From Paraburkholderia tuberum STM678 (GTDB lineage Bacteria > Pseudomonadota > Gammaproteobacteria > Burkholderiales > Burkholderiaceae), in contig NZ_CADFGP010000062.1 in NCBI RefSeq assembly GCF_902833905.1, positions 1 to 38,652 on the forward strand: 38,652 bases of DNA. The letters are read 5' to 3'. Made by a program: the position numbers and the translations under genes. Positions 26,440-33,805 of this stretch are shown in pieces (within the stretch, counting starts at the first letter, position 1; each line of letters begins with the position of its first letter). The notes under the pieces are model-generated. The model was not told where the DNA came from, ran no database searches, and saw only the letters and a list, made by a program, of their open reading frames with translations.

Positions 26440-28068
26440 ATGCGTACAGCTCCTTCGCGTGATCATAGCGCGCCGTCATCGGCGTCCGAACTGCAAGCCC
26501 GCCAGGCGCGGGTCTGGCGGCAGATTTGCCATATGGCGGAAGGACTGGCCATCGCTCCGGCGATTGACAGCCTGATCCGTCACGATGCAGTGGTCGCGCG
26601 CGCGGATACGGACGTCCCGTCCGCGTCATCGCGCAATCCCGGTTTCGTCGGCGTCGCCCGGCGTGCGCTGGCGCAGCAGGGCCGGCTGACACCGGGAGAT
26701 GCGGCGAATCACGACTGGTTGAGGCGGCTGGACGACTATCGTCACGTGCCCGCCCTGCTGGACCTGTGTCACGCGCTGCTGGCTGGCGAGCCAGGCAACG
26801 CGCAGCGCGCGACGGCCCTCCTGCTGCGAGCCTGGAGAGTGGCCAGCGATTTCCCCGACCGCATCGCGACTGAATTGCTCGCGTTCGTGGCGGCGCCGAC
26901 GCTTCTGACGCTCGCTGATAGCGGGTGCTTGCCGCCGTTTCGGCCTGAATCCTTCCCGTTGCCGGCCGATGTTTGGCCCGTCGGCGCCGCGGGCCGGCAT
27001 GCGCAGGCGGCGCTGCGATGGCTCGGCTGGGTCGACGGACCGGCGGCGGCCCCGCAGTTGACAACGGAAGGCCGCATGGCGGCCGCCTTTTCCGGGCAGT
27101 TCCGCTATCCGCTGTCCTACCTGCCGATGTTGACCCGCATGGACTCGCTCCTGTTCGGCGATCCGGGCATCGCGCTGGCACGCAGCGGCGACGCGACGGA
27201 GCGTCACCTGGACCGTGCCGCCGACATTCGCTTCTCGACCGAAGTGTTCCAGCGCAGCTGCGCGCCTGTCCTGTCGGCAATGGCCGTGCCGCTCTTTCAT
27301 CGCAGCCGGGGGGACAGCCGGCCACGGGTCGTCGTCGACGTTGGCTGCGGCGAAGCGACGTTACTGGTGAGTTTGCTTCGTGCCATTGCGGGCGACCCCG
27401 CTTCGGCGGACGCCGCGGAAAATCTTCTGCTGGTCGGCGTCGAAAACAATCCGGTGGCGGAGCAGGCGGCGAAGCGCACGCTGGCAACTTGCGGAGCGAA
27501 GCACGTACTGATACGCGGAGACATCTCGTACCCGGACGCCATTGCCGCGCGTCTCGCCGTCGACGGAATCGATTTTGCCGATGCGCTCCATGTCAACAAG
27601 TCAGTCATCCACGACCGGGAACTGGTTGACGCGTCGCCATCGGAGGCGGCGCATGCGGAACGGCACGGCGCGCGCGCCGGCCTTCCGGGTGCGAATGCCG
27701 GTGACGGAATCTTCGCGCGGCCCGACGGCAGCCTCGTCGATGCGTCCGCCGCGCAGGACGATCTCGTTCGTTTCTTTCGGCGCTGGCGCCCCTATCTCTT
27801 GCGTCACGGCATGATCGCGCTCGAGCCGCACGCGCTCACGGTCGATGCGGCGGCGGCCCTGTCGGGGCGCAGTATGACGGCCGTGATGGAGGCGCTGCAC
27901 GGATTTTCCGGCCAGTATCTGGTCACCCTGGACCGCTTTACCGAGGCGATCGGCATCTCGGGACTGCGCCTCGCCGCGCAACGGCTTATCGGATCGGAAC
28001 TGACCGGGCACGTGCACATGAGCTGCAGCCATCTCGTCGCCAAGCGCGATTCACGACATGGCCTGTAG
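26440..28068 (+). CDS. SAM-dependent methyltransferase-like protein
   Basis: This 542-residue protein has an N-terminal helical part (about 1-260) of no certain family and a class I methyltransferase domain with VVVDVGCGEATLL (D300) followed by LLVGVENNP. A late segment (HVNKSVIHDREL) and the C-terminal ALTVDAAAALSG region remind me of the large methyltransferases found with trans-AT polyketide and RiPP pathways, but the match is loose. Polytheonamide needs a side-chain Asn N-methyltransferase, and this gene and its divergent neighbour are the candidates here. The start codon has a weak ribosome site; an internal ATG at 26533 is possible. The tail overlaps the convergent acyltransferase gene by 18 bases. 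Confidence 0.72.
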   Translation: MRTAPSRDHSAPSSASELQARQARVWRQICHMAEGLAIAPAIDSLIRHDAVVARADTDVPSASSRNPGFVGVARRALAQQGRLTPGDAANHDWLRRLDDYRHVPALLDLCHALLAGEPGNAQRATALLLRAWRVASDFPDRIATELLAFVAAPTLLTLADSGCLPPFRPESFPLPADVWPVGAAGRHAQAALRWLGWVDGPAAAPQLTTEGRMAAAFSGQFRYPLSYLPMLTRMDSLLFGDPGIALARSGDATERHLDRAADIRFSTEVFQRSCAPVLSAMAVPLFHRSRGDSRPRVVVDVGCGEATLLVSLLRAIAGDPASADAAENLLLVGVENNPVAEQAAKRTLATCGAKHVLIRGDISYPDAIAARLAVDGIDFADALHVNKSVIHDRELVDASPSEAAHAERHGARAGLPGANAGDGIFARPDGSLVDASAAQDDLVRFFRRWRPYLLRHGMIALEPHALTVDAAAALSGRSMTAVMEALHGFSGQYLVTLDRFTEAIGISGLRLAAQRLIGSELTGHVHMSCSHLVAKRDSRHGL

Positions 28069-29199
28069 AAAACCGGCCACGACCGGCGCCAGCGCGCTGA
28101 CGTCGAATTGGTAAGCCCCGTGCCCGAACGGGCTGGTCAGATGATGATGGGAGACGGCGGTGCCGTTGCTCGCGATCGCATCCGCGAGCCGCGCGATCTC
28201 GGCACGCGGGTAGCGCCAGTCCGATTCGTAGGACACCAGCAGCATCGGCTTGTCGATGGCCGACACGCCGGACGACAGGTCGGGATATCCGTCCGCCAGA
28301 TCGAACAGATCCATCGCTTTGGTCAGGCAGATCAGCGAATTGGGATCGAAGCGCAGGCTTGCGTTCGCGCGCACGCGGGCAAGAAAGGCTTCGACGGCGA
28401 ATTCGGGTGCCGGAAACGCGAGCGGCGGCACACCGCCATCGGCCGCCGGTGAATCGGCCCGGCGCCTGCCGAACTTTTCCGCCAGCGTGTCCCGGTCGAG
28501 CCACAGCACGGACCCGATCATCGCACCCAGCCCCATGCCGGCCAGCGGCCCCTGCGTGTGTCCGTAATAATCGCCGCCCTGCCAGGCGGGATCGGCGTAG
28601 ATCGCCTGCCGCATCAGCTCCCACAACGCGATGGTGTACGCGGACGTGAACGGCGTCGCGCTGATGGCGATCGCGCACGACAAGCGAGTCGGATGACGTC
28701 GCGCGAATTCCAGTACCTGGAAGCCACCCATGCAGCCGCCAGCGACTGCGCGAAAACGGGGAATGTCCAGGCGATCCTGCAATCTGACCCATGCATCGGC
28801 CATGTCCGCCATGGTGATGCGCGGAAAGCGCATGCCGAAAGGCCGGCCGGTATGCGGATCCGTGGCTGCCGGCCCAGTCGATCCGGCGCATCCGCCTGGC
28901 ACGTTCGCACAGACGACGAAGTGGCGATCGGTATCGAACATCCGGCCCGGGCCGATCGCCAGTTGCCACCATGGCTGCGGCGGCCCGCCGGGAAGCGGGG
29001 CTCCGGCCGCATTCTGATTTCCCGTCAGTCCATGGCAAATCATGATCGCGTTATCGCGACTGTCGTTCAGCCTGCCATACGTTTCCACGGCCAGATCCAG
29101 GCGAGCAAGCATGCCGCCAGTCGCCACGCGCATCGGTTCGTCGAACGAGACCGTGAAGCGGCGTTGGCCCAGGCTCGGTTCCGTTTCTTTCTCGTTCAT
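28051..29199 (-). CDS. MetX-like acyltransferase with Cys nucleophile
   Basis: This 382-residue alpha/beta-hydrolase is of the homoserine O-acetyltransferase (MetX) family. It has the family motifs ICHGLTGN, VVCANVPGGCAGSTGP (with DPHTGRPFGMRFP after it), the elbow AGGCMGGFQVLEFA, SYESDWRYP (D327) and SPFGHGAYQFD (H360). MetX enzymes normally have Ser in GGSMGG; here it is C156. The Asp and His of the triad are kept. It lies inside the RiPP cargo rather than near methionine genes, so it is more likely a tailoring acyltransferase or hydrolase acting on the peptide than a housekeeping enzyme; that is inference. Its 3' end overlaps the convergent methyltransferase gene. Confidence 0.85.
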   Translation of the reverse strand: MNEKETEPSLGQRRFTVSFDEPMRVATGGMLARLDLAVETYGRLNDSRDNAIMICHGLTGNQNAAGAPLPGGPPQPWWQLAIGPGRMFDTDRHFVVCANVPGGCAGSTGPAATDPHTGRPFGMRFPRITMADMADAWVRLQDRLDIPRFRAVAGGCMGGFQVLEFARRHPTRLSCAIAISATPFTSAYTIALWELMRQAIYADPAWQGGDYYGHTQGPLAGMGLGAMIGSVLWLDRDTLAEKFGRRRADSPAADGGVPPLAFPAPEFAVEAFLARVRANASLRFDPNSLICLTKAMDLFDLADGYPDLSSGVSAIDKPMLLVSYESDWRYPRAEIARLADAIASNGTAVSHHHLTSPFGHGAYQFDVSALAPVVAGFLQAMS

Positions 29200-29307
29200 G
29201 GGCGGAGCAACCTCGTCTACCTGCGTTTCACGATGGCGGCAAGATCAAGCCTGGCCGCCGCGATGTGCCACATGACCGTATCGAGTTACTCGGCCATCGC
29301 CAATTCA

Positions 29308-29726
29308 TCAACCGAGTCTCTGACCGGCCACTGAAATCTGAGGCGAACGCGACCGCCGTGGCCGACGATGGCCCGCACGCCGTAGCGTTCGTGCGATCGC
29401 GTGGAGCTGTTCCCAGATACGGTCCGCCTCAGGCGGTGCCAAGGTATCCGCAGCGATGCCCAGCGCATCGACGATCGATGCATGCCGCGCTGAGGCATCA
29501 GTCAACGCTACGCGCGCGCTCAATCTCGGCCGCGTTGCGATACGCGCCGAGCCAGGCCTCCAACGCCCGGCGCTCGCTCTTGTCGAGCAACTCGAGCAGC
29601 GACGCGTACGGGATCGTTCGCCACGAACGTGCCGACGACACGCTGTCGAAATCGGCCGGTATCCGCTGCTTTCACTTTCCGGATCACCTTGATTTTCCCG
29701 CCCTGCGCTCGAATCAGGATCGGCAT
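29308..29726 (-). pseudogene. Decayed small plasmid-type gene
   Basis: The start reads MPILIRAQGGKIKVIRKVKA and continues to VVGTFVANDP. Sense then continues in a second frame (YASLLELLDKSERRALEAWL) and later in the first frame again (IVDALGIAADTLAPPEADRI, with WEQLHAIARTLRRAGH after it). At least two frameshifts break one reading frame of about 140 codons. I do not know its function. It is probably plasmid DNA picked up with the RiPP genes inside the Tn3-like element. Confidence 0.5.
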
Positions 29727-29766
29727 CGCCTATCTCCAAAAAATCTCCCGGAAAGGATAGCGCAAA

Positions 29767-29797
29767 CCGCGTGTCGCGTTGATGCCGCGACACGCGG
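29767..29797. repeat. Perfect 12-bp hairpin, plus smaller one at 29842-29859
   Basis: CCGCGTGTCGCG and CGCGACACGCGG flank TTGATGC. A second stem, GCTCGCCG / CGGCGAGC with a two-base loop, follows at 29842-29859. Neither has a T-run. They sit upstream of the decayed gene at 29726 and are the only structure I see between 29727 and 30118. Confidence 0.6.
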
Positions 29798-30118
29798 GCC
29801 TGCCTGTCCAGTCTCCCGGCCTTTGGGCCGCTCGAAGGGGCGCTCGCCGCACGGCGAGCTCGTGCTGCCTCACGTATCCGCATGCCACCAGTCCCTGAGC
29901 TCGTCGTCCCAAACGCGACCGTCGCCCTTGACCGTTCCCGCTCAAGGATGCGCTTCGCCGGCCGCGGCACCCGTTCGGTGCTCGCCCGTTGGGCTGCGCT
30001 CCGCGTGCGGCTTTGCGTCCGTCCTTTATCGCCGCCATGTAGGCTCGACCGTGCCGGCGAATGCACGCCTACGCCCGCTGGGGCCCGGCGCAGAGGTGTT
30101 GAGGAAGAGCAGAAAGAC

Positions 30119-30230
30119 CAGTCAGGGAGTGGCTGATTTGATTGATTATTGTTTTGGGGGCGGAGCGCTAACCCTCGTCGCAGCTAGATCGTCCTACGCC
30201 GGCAAACTGCACCGAAATCAAGGGGACCCC
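30119..30230 (-). repeat. Right terminal inverted repeat of the Tn3-like element
   Basis: This is the counterpart of 17498-17610. Its outer end is CCCC at 30227-30230, followed by target duplication GTACT at 30231-30235. The conserved blocks listed for the left end occur in the same order, with small gaps. Confidence 0.85.
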
Positions 30231-30649
30231 GTACTGAAAGTCATTGATTCCGCGCACACGTCGATCCGGCTCGCAGGCTATTCGTTCACGTCGCCGAAGG
30301 TGGTTCGTGGGCTGCTCGATGCGGAACGCCGCGGTGTTGACGTGGCGGTCGCGGTGGATGACAAGGGCAACCGGTCGAAGACTTCGCAACAGGCGCTGAA
30401 CCTGCTCGTCAACGCCGGCATCCCAACCCGCACCATCGACCGTTAAGCTATCAATCACGACAAATATGTCGTCGTTGATGGGCGGCACGTTCAGACCGGC
30501 TCGTTCAACTACTCCGCGTCAGCGGCCAGCCGCAACTCGGAGAATGTGCTGGTGGTCTGGAACAACGCGGCCCTGGCCCTGCTCAACGCTATTTTCAGCA
30601 TTGGGAGAATCGCTTCGCGCAGGGTAATGACTATCGGTCCGCCTATTAG
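30231..30649 (+). pseudogene. PLD-family nuclease, 3' part, interrupted
   Basis: Coding sense resumes with VLKVIDSAHTSIRLAGYSF and runs through LLDAERRGVDVAVAVDDKG to NAGIPTRTIDR, where TAA at 30444 replaces the expected Tyr codon. It continues NHDKYVVVDG, the phospholipase-D HxK motif with the spacing to the Asp expected, then TGSFNYS and ENVLVVWNN. A frameshift near 30575-30585 is needed to read the native end, HWENRFAQGNDYRSAY, with a stop at 30647. Besides the transposon this gene therefore carries at least two more lesions and cannot make active nuclease. Confidence 0.88.
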
Positions 30650-30657
30650 CGCGTCGG

Positions 30658-31578
30658 TCACTCTGTCGAACGCTTGCGCGCCGGCTGCGCCGGTCGCGAT
30701 GCTTCGAATTGGCCACGCAGTTGAGCCGCCTGCTCGCCGGCTGTTTTGGCCGCTGCTCGAGCACGCTCGGCATCTGCTGTCGCGGTGGCCACTTCACGCT
30801 CGAATGCCTTTGCGCGGGCCTCGGTCGCCTGCAGCGATGCACGCGTGTCGGCGAGCTCGGTAGAGAGCTTGTCGTTGCGCTGCTGCTGCGCAGATAGCAT
30901 CTCTTCGGTGCGCTCACGTCGCGAGCCGACGTCAATCAGGCGAGCGGTCAAATCATCTTTCTGTGCGGCAAGCACGGCGGCCGACTGCTCTGCCGCCACA
31001 CGAGCCTGTCGTTCGGTGTCGAGCTCGCCGCGCACGGCCGCGAGGTCGCCTTCGAGTCGCGGCATCGCTTCAAGGCGCAACTGCGCCTTGGCGAGCTCCG
31101 TTCTCGCGAGCTCGGCTGCATGACGCTCGCGCGTGGCTTCATCGCGGGCGGTGTCGAGGTCCGCTGAAAGCTGGCCGGCCTTCCCTTCCGCTTCGGCCTT
31201 CTCGATCGCGAGCGCTTCAAGCTCTTCGTCGCGAGCGGCGATGAGTTCGGCCTGTCGCTCGTTCTCTGTGGCGAGGTCGGCCGCTTCCTGCTGCTGTTCC
31301 GCGAGTTCGGCTTCGAGCGTCGCGCGAGCAGCGGTGAGCTCCGCGTCCATGAAGTCGATCAGTGCCTTTTGAAGCGCGGGCGGGAGCGTGAGCACTGCCG
31401 TTGCCTGTCGAGCCTGCCCCGCTTTCCGTTGCTGCAGGAGCTTGTTAATCGTGCCCATGCTGCCGGTATTTCCCAAGCGCTCACGCACGGCGCGCGACGT
31501 TGGCTTGATGCCCTCAATCTTCATCGCGTCGACGATGGCATTGACCTGCTCGGCGGTAATGGTGGCTTCGCGTCCCAT
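30658..31578 (-). CDS. kfrA: KfrA-family DNA-binding coiled-coil protein, copy 1
   Basis: This 306-residue protein has an N-terminal helix-turn-helix (MGREATITAEQV, then TSRAVRERLGNTGSMGTINK) followed by about 200 residues of Ala/Glu/Gln-rich coiled coil from about residue 70. KfrA proteins are plasmid-encoded, bind their own operators and support stable maintenance by forming a filament-like array. Paired 16-bp sites lie just upstream of the start (31593-31632). It sits beside the broken PLD nuclease. A paralogue of identical length and about 85 percent identity by eye lies at 35982-36902. Confidence 0.92.
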   Translation of the reverse strand: MGREATITAEQVNAIVDAMKIEGIKPTSRAVRERLGNTGSMGTINKLLQQRKAGQARQATAVLTLPPALQKALIDFMDAELTAARATLEAELAEQQQEAADLATENERQAELIAARDEELEALAIEKAEAEGKAGQLSADLDTARDEATRERHAAELARTELAKAQLRLEAMPRLEGDLAAVRGELDTERQARVAAEQSAAVLAAQKDDLTARLIDVGSRRERTEEMLSAQQQRNDKLSTELADTRASLQATEARAKAFEREVATATADAERARAAAKTAGEQAAQLRGQFEASRPAQPARKRSTE

Positions 31579-31592
31579 CTCGGATCCTGTTG

Positions 31593-31632
31593 ATACGTTA
31601 CGTTATGATTGTTATGATACGTTACGGTATGA
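31593..31632. promoter_or_regulatory. Putative KfrA operator, two sites, copy 1
   Basis: Sites ATACGTTACGTTATGA (31593-31608) and ATACGTTACGGTATGA (31617-31632) start 24 bases apart, 15 bases upstream of the KfrA start. The same paired arrangement precedes the second KfrA gene. KfrA autoregulation is established for related plasmids; assignment to these sites is inference. Confidence 0.75.
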
Positions 31633-31798
31633 AAAAACGCAAATGATCTGCTGAGGCTCAGGGCGCTGGCCCGCCCGCGCCCGATGCTGCCACCGGCGCT
31701 AAGTAGACTTACCGGCATTGCGTTTCAGGTGTGGTAACGGGCTGGATCGCGGCGCAACCGGCTGGGAAGCCCGCGCAGCAAGGCTTTATAGGAAAATT

Positions 31799-32245
31799 AT
31801 GGAAACCGACAGCGTGTCTCTTGCGGGCCTCCGGTCGCTTGACTGCTATCCCGAAATGTTTTCGGAAAGGGAGCGACGGCAGGTCGATGAGTGGATAACC
31901 GGTGGCCTCGTCGTAAAGGCTGAAGGCGATCGGTTGAACATCACTCAGGCTGGCGAACAAGCGTACTGGTCGCAATTCCCAGGGCAGCGTGCGCAAGAGG
32001 TGGTTGATGTGCTCGATGAGAACATCGTGGGCGTACTGGAAGACGCTGAACGTGGCCTCTCATTGGCCGACCTTGCGACTCGGTGGAGCGGAGGCGTGCT
32101 TCTCCTTACCGGTCATGATGTACTAAGTGCGTTCGACCGCTGGAGAGCGGGGCAGTGGAAGTATGGGGGCGTCGATTCAGTCGTGGAGCGCAGTCGAGTA
32201 GTTGCGGCATGCGAACGATTCAACAACGCGCAAGTGCATCAGTAA
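31799..32245 (+). CDS. Hypothetical protein
   Basis: This 148-residue protein has no family I recognise. I start it at ATG 31799 because AGGA lies six bases upstream; the open frame begins at 31718 but that part has no start signal. It looks like a small alpha/beta fold with a possible winged-helix-like N-terminus (RERRQVDEWITGGLVVKAEG, then NITQAGEQAY). No signal peptide or membrane segment is visible. It is followed after 16 bases by the next gene, so the two are probably cotranscribed. Confidence 0.65.
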   Translation: METDSVSLAGLRSLDCYPEMFSERERRQVDEWITGGLVVKAEGDRLNITQAGEQAYWSQFPGQRAQEVVDVLDENIVGVLEDAERGLSLADLATRWSGGVLLLTGHDVLSAFDRWRAGQWKYGGVDSVVERSRVVAACERFNNAQVHQ

Positions 32246-32261
32246 CTAATCGGAAAACATT

Positions 32262-32669
32262 ATGTTCGACAATATCAACCGCGTTATCGAAGCAACCGCC
32301 TTCGCGTTGACCGTATTCCGTGAGCGTTACGGACGTGCTTACAGCGCGATTCTCACATACACGCTCCACGATGCCGTATGGATCGAGGAGCAGCTTACCG
32401 GCCCGGATATCCCTGCTACGACGCTTCAGATGTTTCTTGGTCACGGTTCCGGCAAAGACTTTCCGATTGGCAGCGGAAACACTCCAGTCGAAGCGATGCG
32501 CGAACTCGATGCAGTGCTGGCCCGTGTGACTGGAGAGGAACGCATCGACGTTTGGCGTAATTCGGTGATCGACGCGATCGAATCCTACCGCGAGGCTGAA
32601 CGTAAGCATTCGAGCCAGTACTTCCTTGAAACCGCACATGAGGCGGGCGAACTCGTCATCGTGCAATAG
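32262..32669 (+). CDS. Hypothetical protein
   Basis: This 135-residue protein is mostly helical, with the opening MFDNINRVIEATAFALTVFR and a middle segment LGHGSGKDFPIGSGNT. There are no motifs I recognise. CGGA precedes the ATG. It lies in a run of small plus-strand genes with short gaps, consistent with an operon from 31799 to the disrupted membrane-protein gene at 32685. Confidence 0.6.
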   Translation: MFDNINRVIEATAFALTVFRERYGRAYSAILTYTLHDAVWIEEQLTGPDIPATTLQMFLGHGSGKDFPIGSGNTPVEAMRELDAVLARVTGEERIDVWRNSVIDAIESYREAERKHSSQYFLETAHEAGELVIVQ

Positions 32670-32728
32670 TCATCGGAAAACAAAATGACACGGCTAATTG
32701 CGTTGATTATGGGGCTGGTTGCGAACGA

Positions 32729-32768
32729 ACAATAGAGTTTGACACAAGACAATAGACTTTGACACAAA
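32729..32768 (+). repeat. Left-end tandem 20-bp repeats of the cassette
   Basis: There are two copies of ACAATAGAnTTTGACACAAn in tandem. Inverted copies of the core (TTGTGTCaAACTCTtTT) lie at 33479-33497, 33533-33550 and 33602-33620. Confidence 0.75.
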
Positions 32769-32865
32769 CTGGCGTGTCGTTCGCTATGCTGCGCGGCGTG
32801 GCTCTTCCGAACGCACATGCGGCTTTCAGAGGGCACGTCGTCGCCCAAGTTGGTAAGGAGTAGCC

Positions 32866-33474
32866 ATGCCGTCGTCATTACTGACCACCGATAACAGCAC
32901 GATCACGACCGTCGATGGGCGCGAGATTCGGACACTTCGCGACATCCTCCCGGAGCGGCCCGGACTGAAAGTGTTATTCGTCGCCAAGACCCCGGCACCG
33001 AAGAGCGTCGCTGCAGGTCACTACTTTCAAGGCCGTCAGGGCAGAATGTTCTGGAACCTCTTGAAGGAGCATGGCCTCTTCAAAGCCACCACCCCGTTCG
33101 AGGATGACTCCCTGCTCGATCATGGTTTCGGAATCACGGACATCGTCAAGGTTCCGAGAGAGTACGGGAACGAGCCTTTGCGGGCCGAGTACGTCGCCGG
33201 TATGGACCGCATTCTGGAACAGATCCGGGTGCATCGCCCTTCCGTGATTGTGTTCGTCTACAAGGGGGTTCTCGACAAATTACTCTTGCACCGCTTCGAC
33301 ATTCGTAAAAAGTCCGCCTACGGGTTCAACCCAGATCTGGAGAACCACTTCGGTGCGCGAGTGTTTGCGTTCCCGCTGCCGGGTACGCCATGCACGACCG
33401 CGCAGGCGGTCGCAGCGATGCACGAACTTGCAGACGCAGTTGGGCGCCGCGCTCTTGTGGGGCTGCATGCCTAA
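32866..33474 (+). CDS. Uracil-DNA glycosylase superfamily protein, Mug/TDG-like
   Basis: This 202-residue protein should excise uracil or mismatched thymine from DNA. It fits the Mug/TDG branch by its overall pattern: LKVLFVAKTPAPKSVAAGHY (about 34-53) followed by GRMFWNLLKEHGL, then LLDHGFGITDIVK and the C-terminal loop LPGTPCTT, which stands where Mug has its PSTS-like DNA-intercalating loop. The active-site Asn of E. coli Mug (GINPG) is not obvious, and the aligned segment reads AKTPAP. AAGGAG five bases upstream gives a firm start. It is the sole passenger of the repeat-flanked cassette. Confidence 0.72.
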   Translation: MPSSLLTTDNSTITTVDGREIRTLRDILPERPGLKVLFVAKTPAPKSVAAGHYFQGRQGRMFWNLLKEHGLFKATTPFEDDSLLDHGFGITDIVKVPREYGNEPLRAEYVAGMDRILEQIRVHRPSVIVFVYKGVLDKLLLHRFDIRKKSAYGFNPDLENHFGARVFAFPLPGTPCTTAQAVAAMHELADAVGRRALVGLHA

Positions 33475-33805
33475 CGGGTTGTGTCGAACTCTTTTGTCGC
33501 AAGAAGTCTGCGGGAATCGGTTTCAGGAGCGCTTGTGTCAAACTCTATTCCGTCGGGGCGGATTCACGTGTTTCGCTAGGTATCTGATTTAATTGGGGAC
33601 GTTGTGTCAAACTCTTTTGTTCGTTCATACTGGTAGCCGCGATCGCGGGGGCGATCATCGGGTTGTATCGGCGCGTTTGCGGCACCGCCCCACGCGGTGA
33701 TCTGGATTTACAGCGGGGTGACGCTCCTGGTTATGTCTGCCGGGGCTTCGATCTTCGCGCGAGCGCTTTAAACCACCGGAAAACAGAAAGGGGAAGGAAA
33801 CGCAA

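Larger units (their letters stand above)
17498..30230. mobile_element. Non-autonomous Tn3-like transposon carrying proteusin genes
   Basis: The unit is 12,733 bp. The left end begins GGGGTTCCCTTGATTTTCG and the right end, read inward on the minus strand, begins GGGGTCCCCTTGATTTCGG. Imperfect similarity continues inward for about 110 bases on each side. The copies of GTACT at 17493-17497 and 30231-30235 form a 5-bp target duplication, and removing the unit plus one copy restores the frame of the PLD nuclease (TLVL joined to KVIDSAH). GGGG ends and 5-bp duplications are hallmarks of the Tn3 family, and from memory the termini look close to those of IS1071. I see no transposase, resolvase or res-like gene inside, so movement would need transposase supplied in trans. 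Cargo: the RiPP genes 18127-29199 plus a decayed plasmid gene. Confidence 0.88.
32723..33626. mobile_element. Transposase-less insertion cassette carrying a DNA glycosylase
   Basis: The outer ends are inverted copies: GAACGAACAATAGAGTTTG at the left, and at the right the reverse complement of GAACGAACAAAAGAGTTTG. Each end has extra internal copies of the TTTGACACAA motif: two at the left (32729-32768) and three at the right (33479, 33533, 33602). Multiple short repeats at the ends are typical of IS21-like elements, so this may be a cassette mobilised by such a transposase; the family is a guess. The only gene inside is the Mug/TDG-like glycosylase at 32866. Confidence 0.65.
32685..33771 (+). 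pseudogene. Small membrane-protein gene split by a cassette
   Basis: The left part, MTRLIALIMGLVA, ends at 32722 where the repeat-flanked cassette begins. The right part resumes after 33626 with LVAAIAGAIIGLY and, one frame over, AVIWIYSGVTLLVMSAGASI to FARAL and a stop at 33769. Rejoined, it would be a two-helix membrane protein of about 60 residues. The overlap CTGGTTGC / CTGGTAGC at the two junctions looks like an imperfect target duplication. The extra frameshift shows the right part has decayed. Confidence 0.6.

Noticed and set aside
29265..30446. 393-codon plus-strand gene ending in nuclease sequence
   Set aside because: It joins non-coding transposon-end sequence to the broken nuclease; only the part after 30230 has coding sense.
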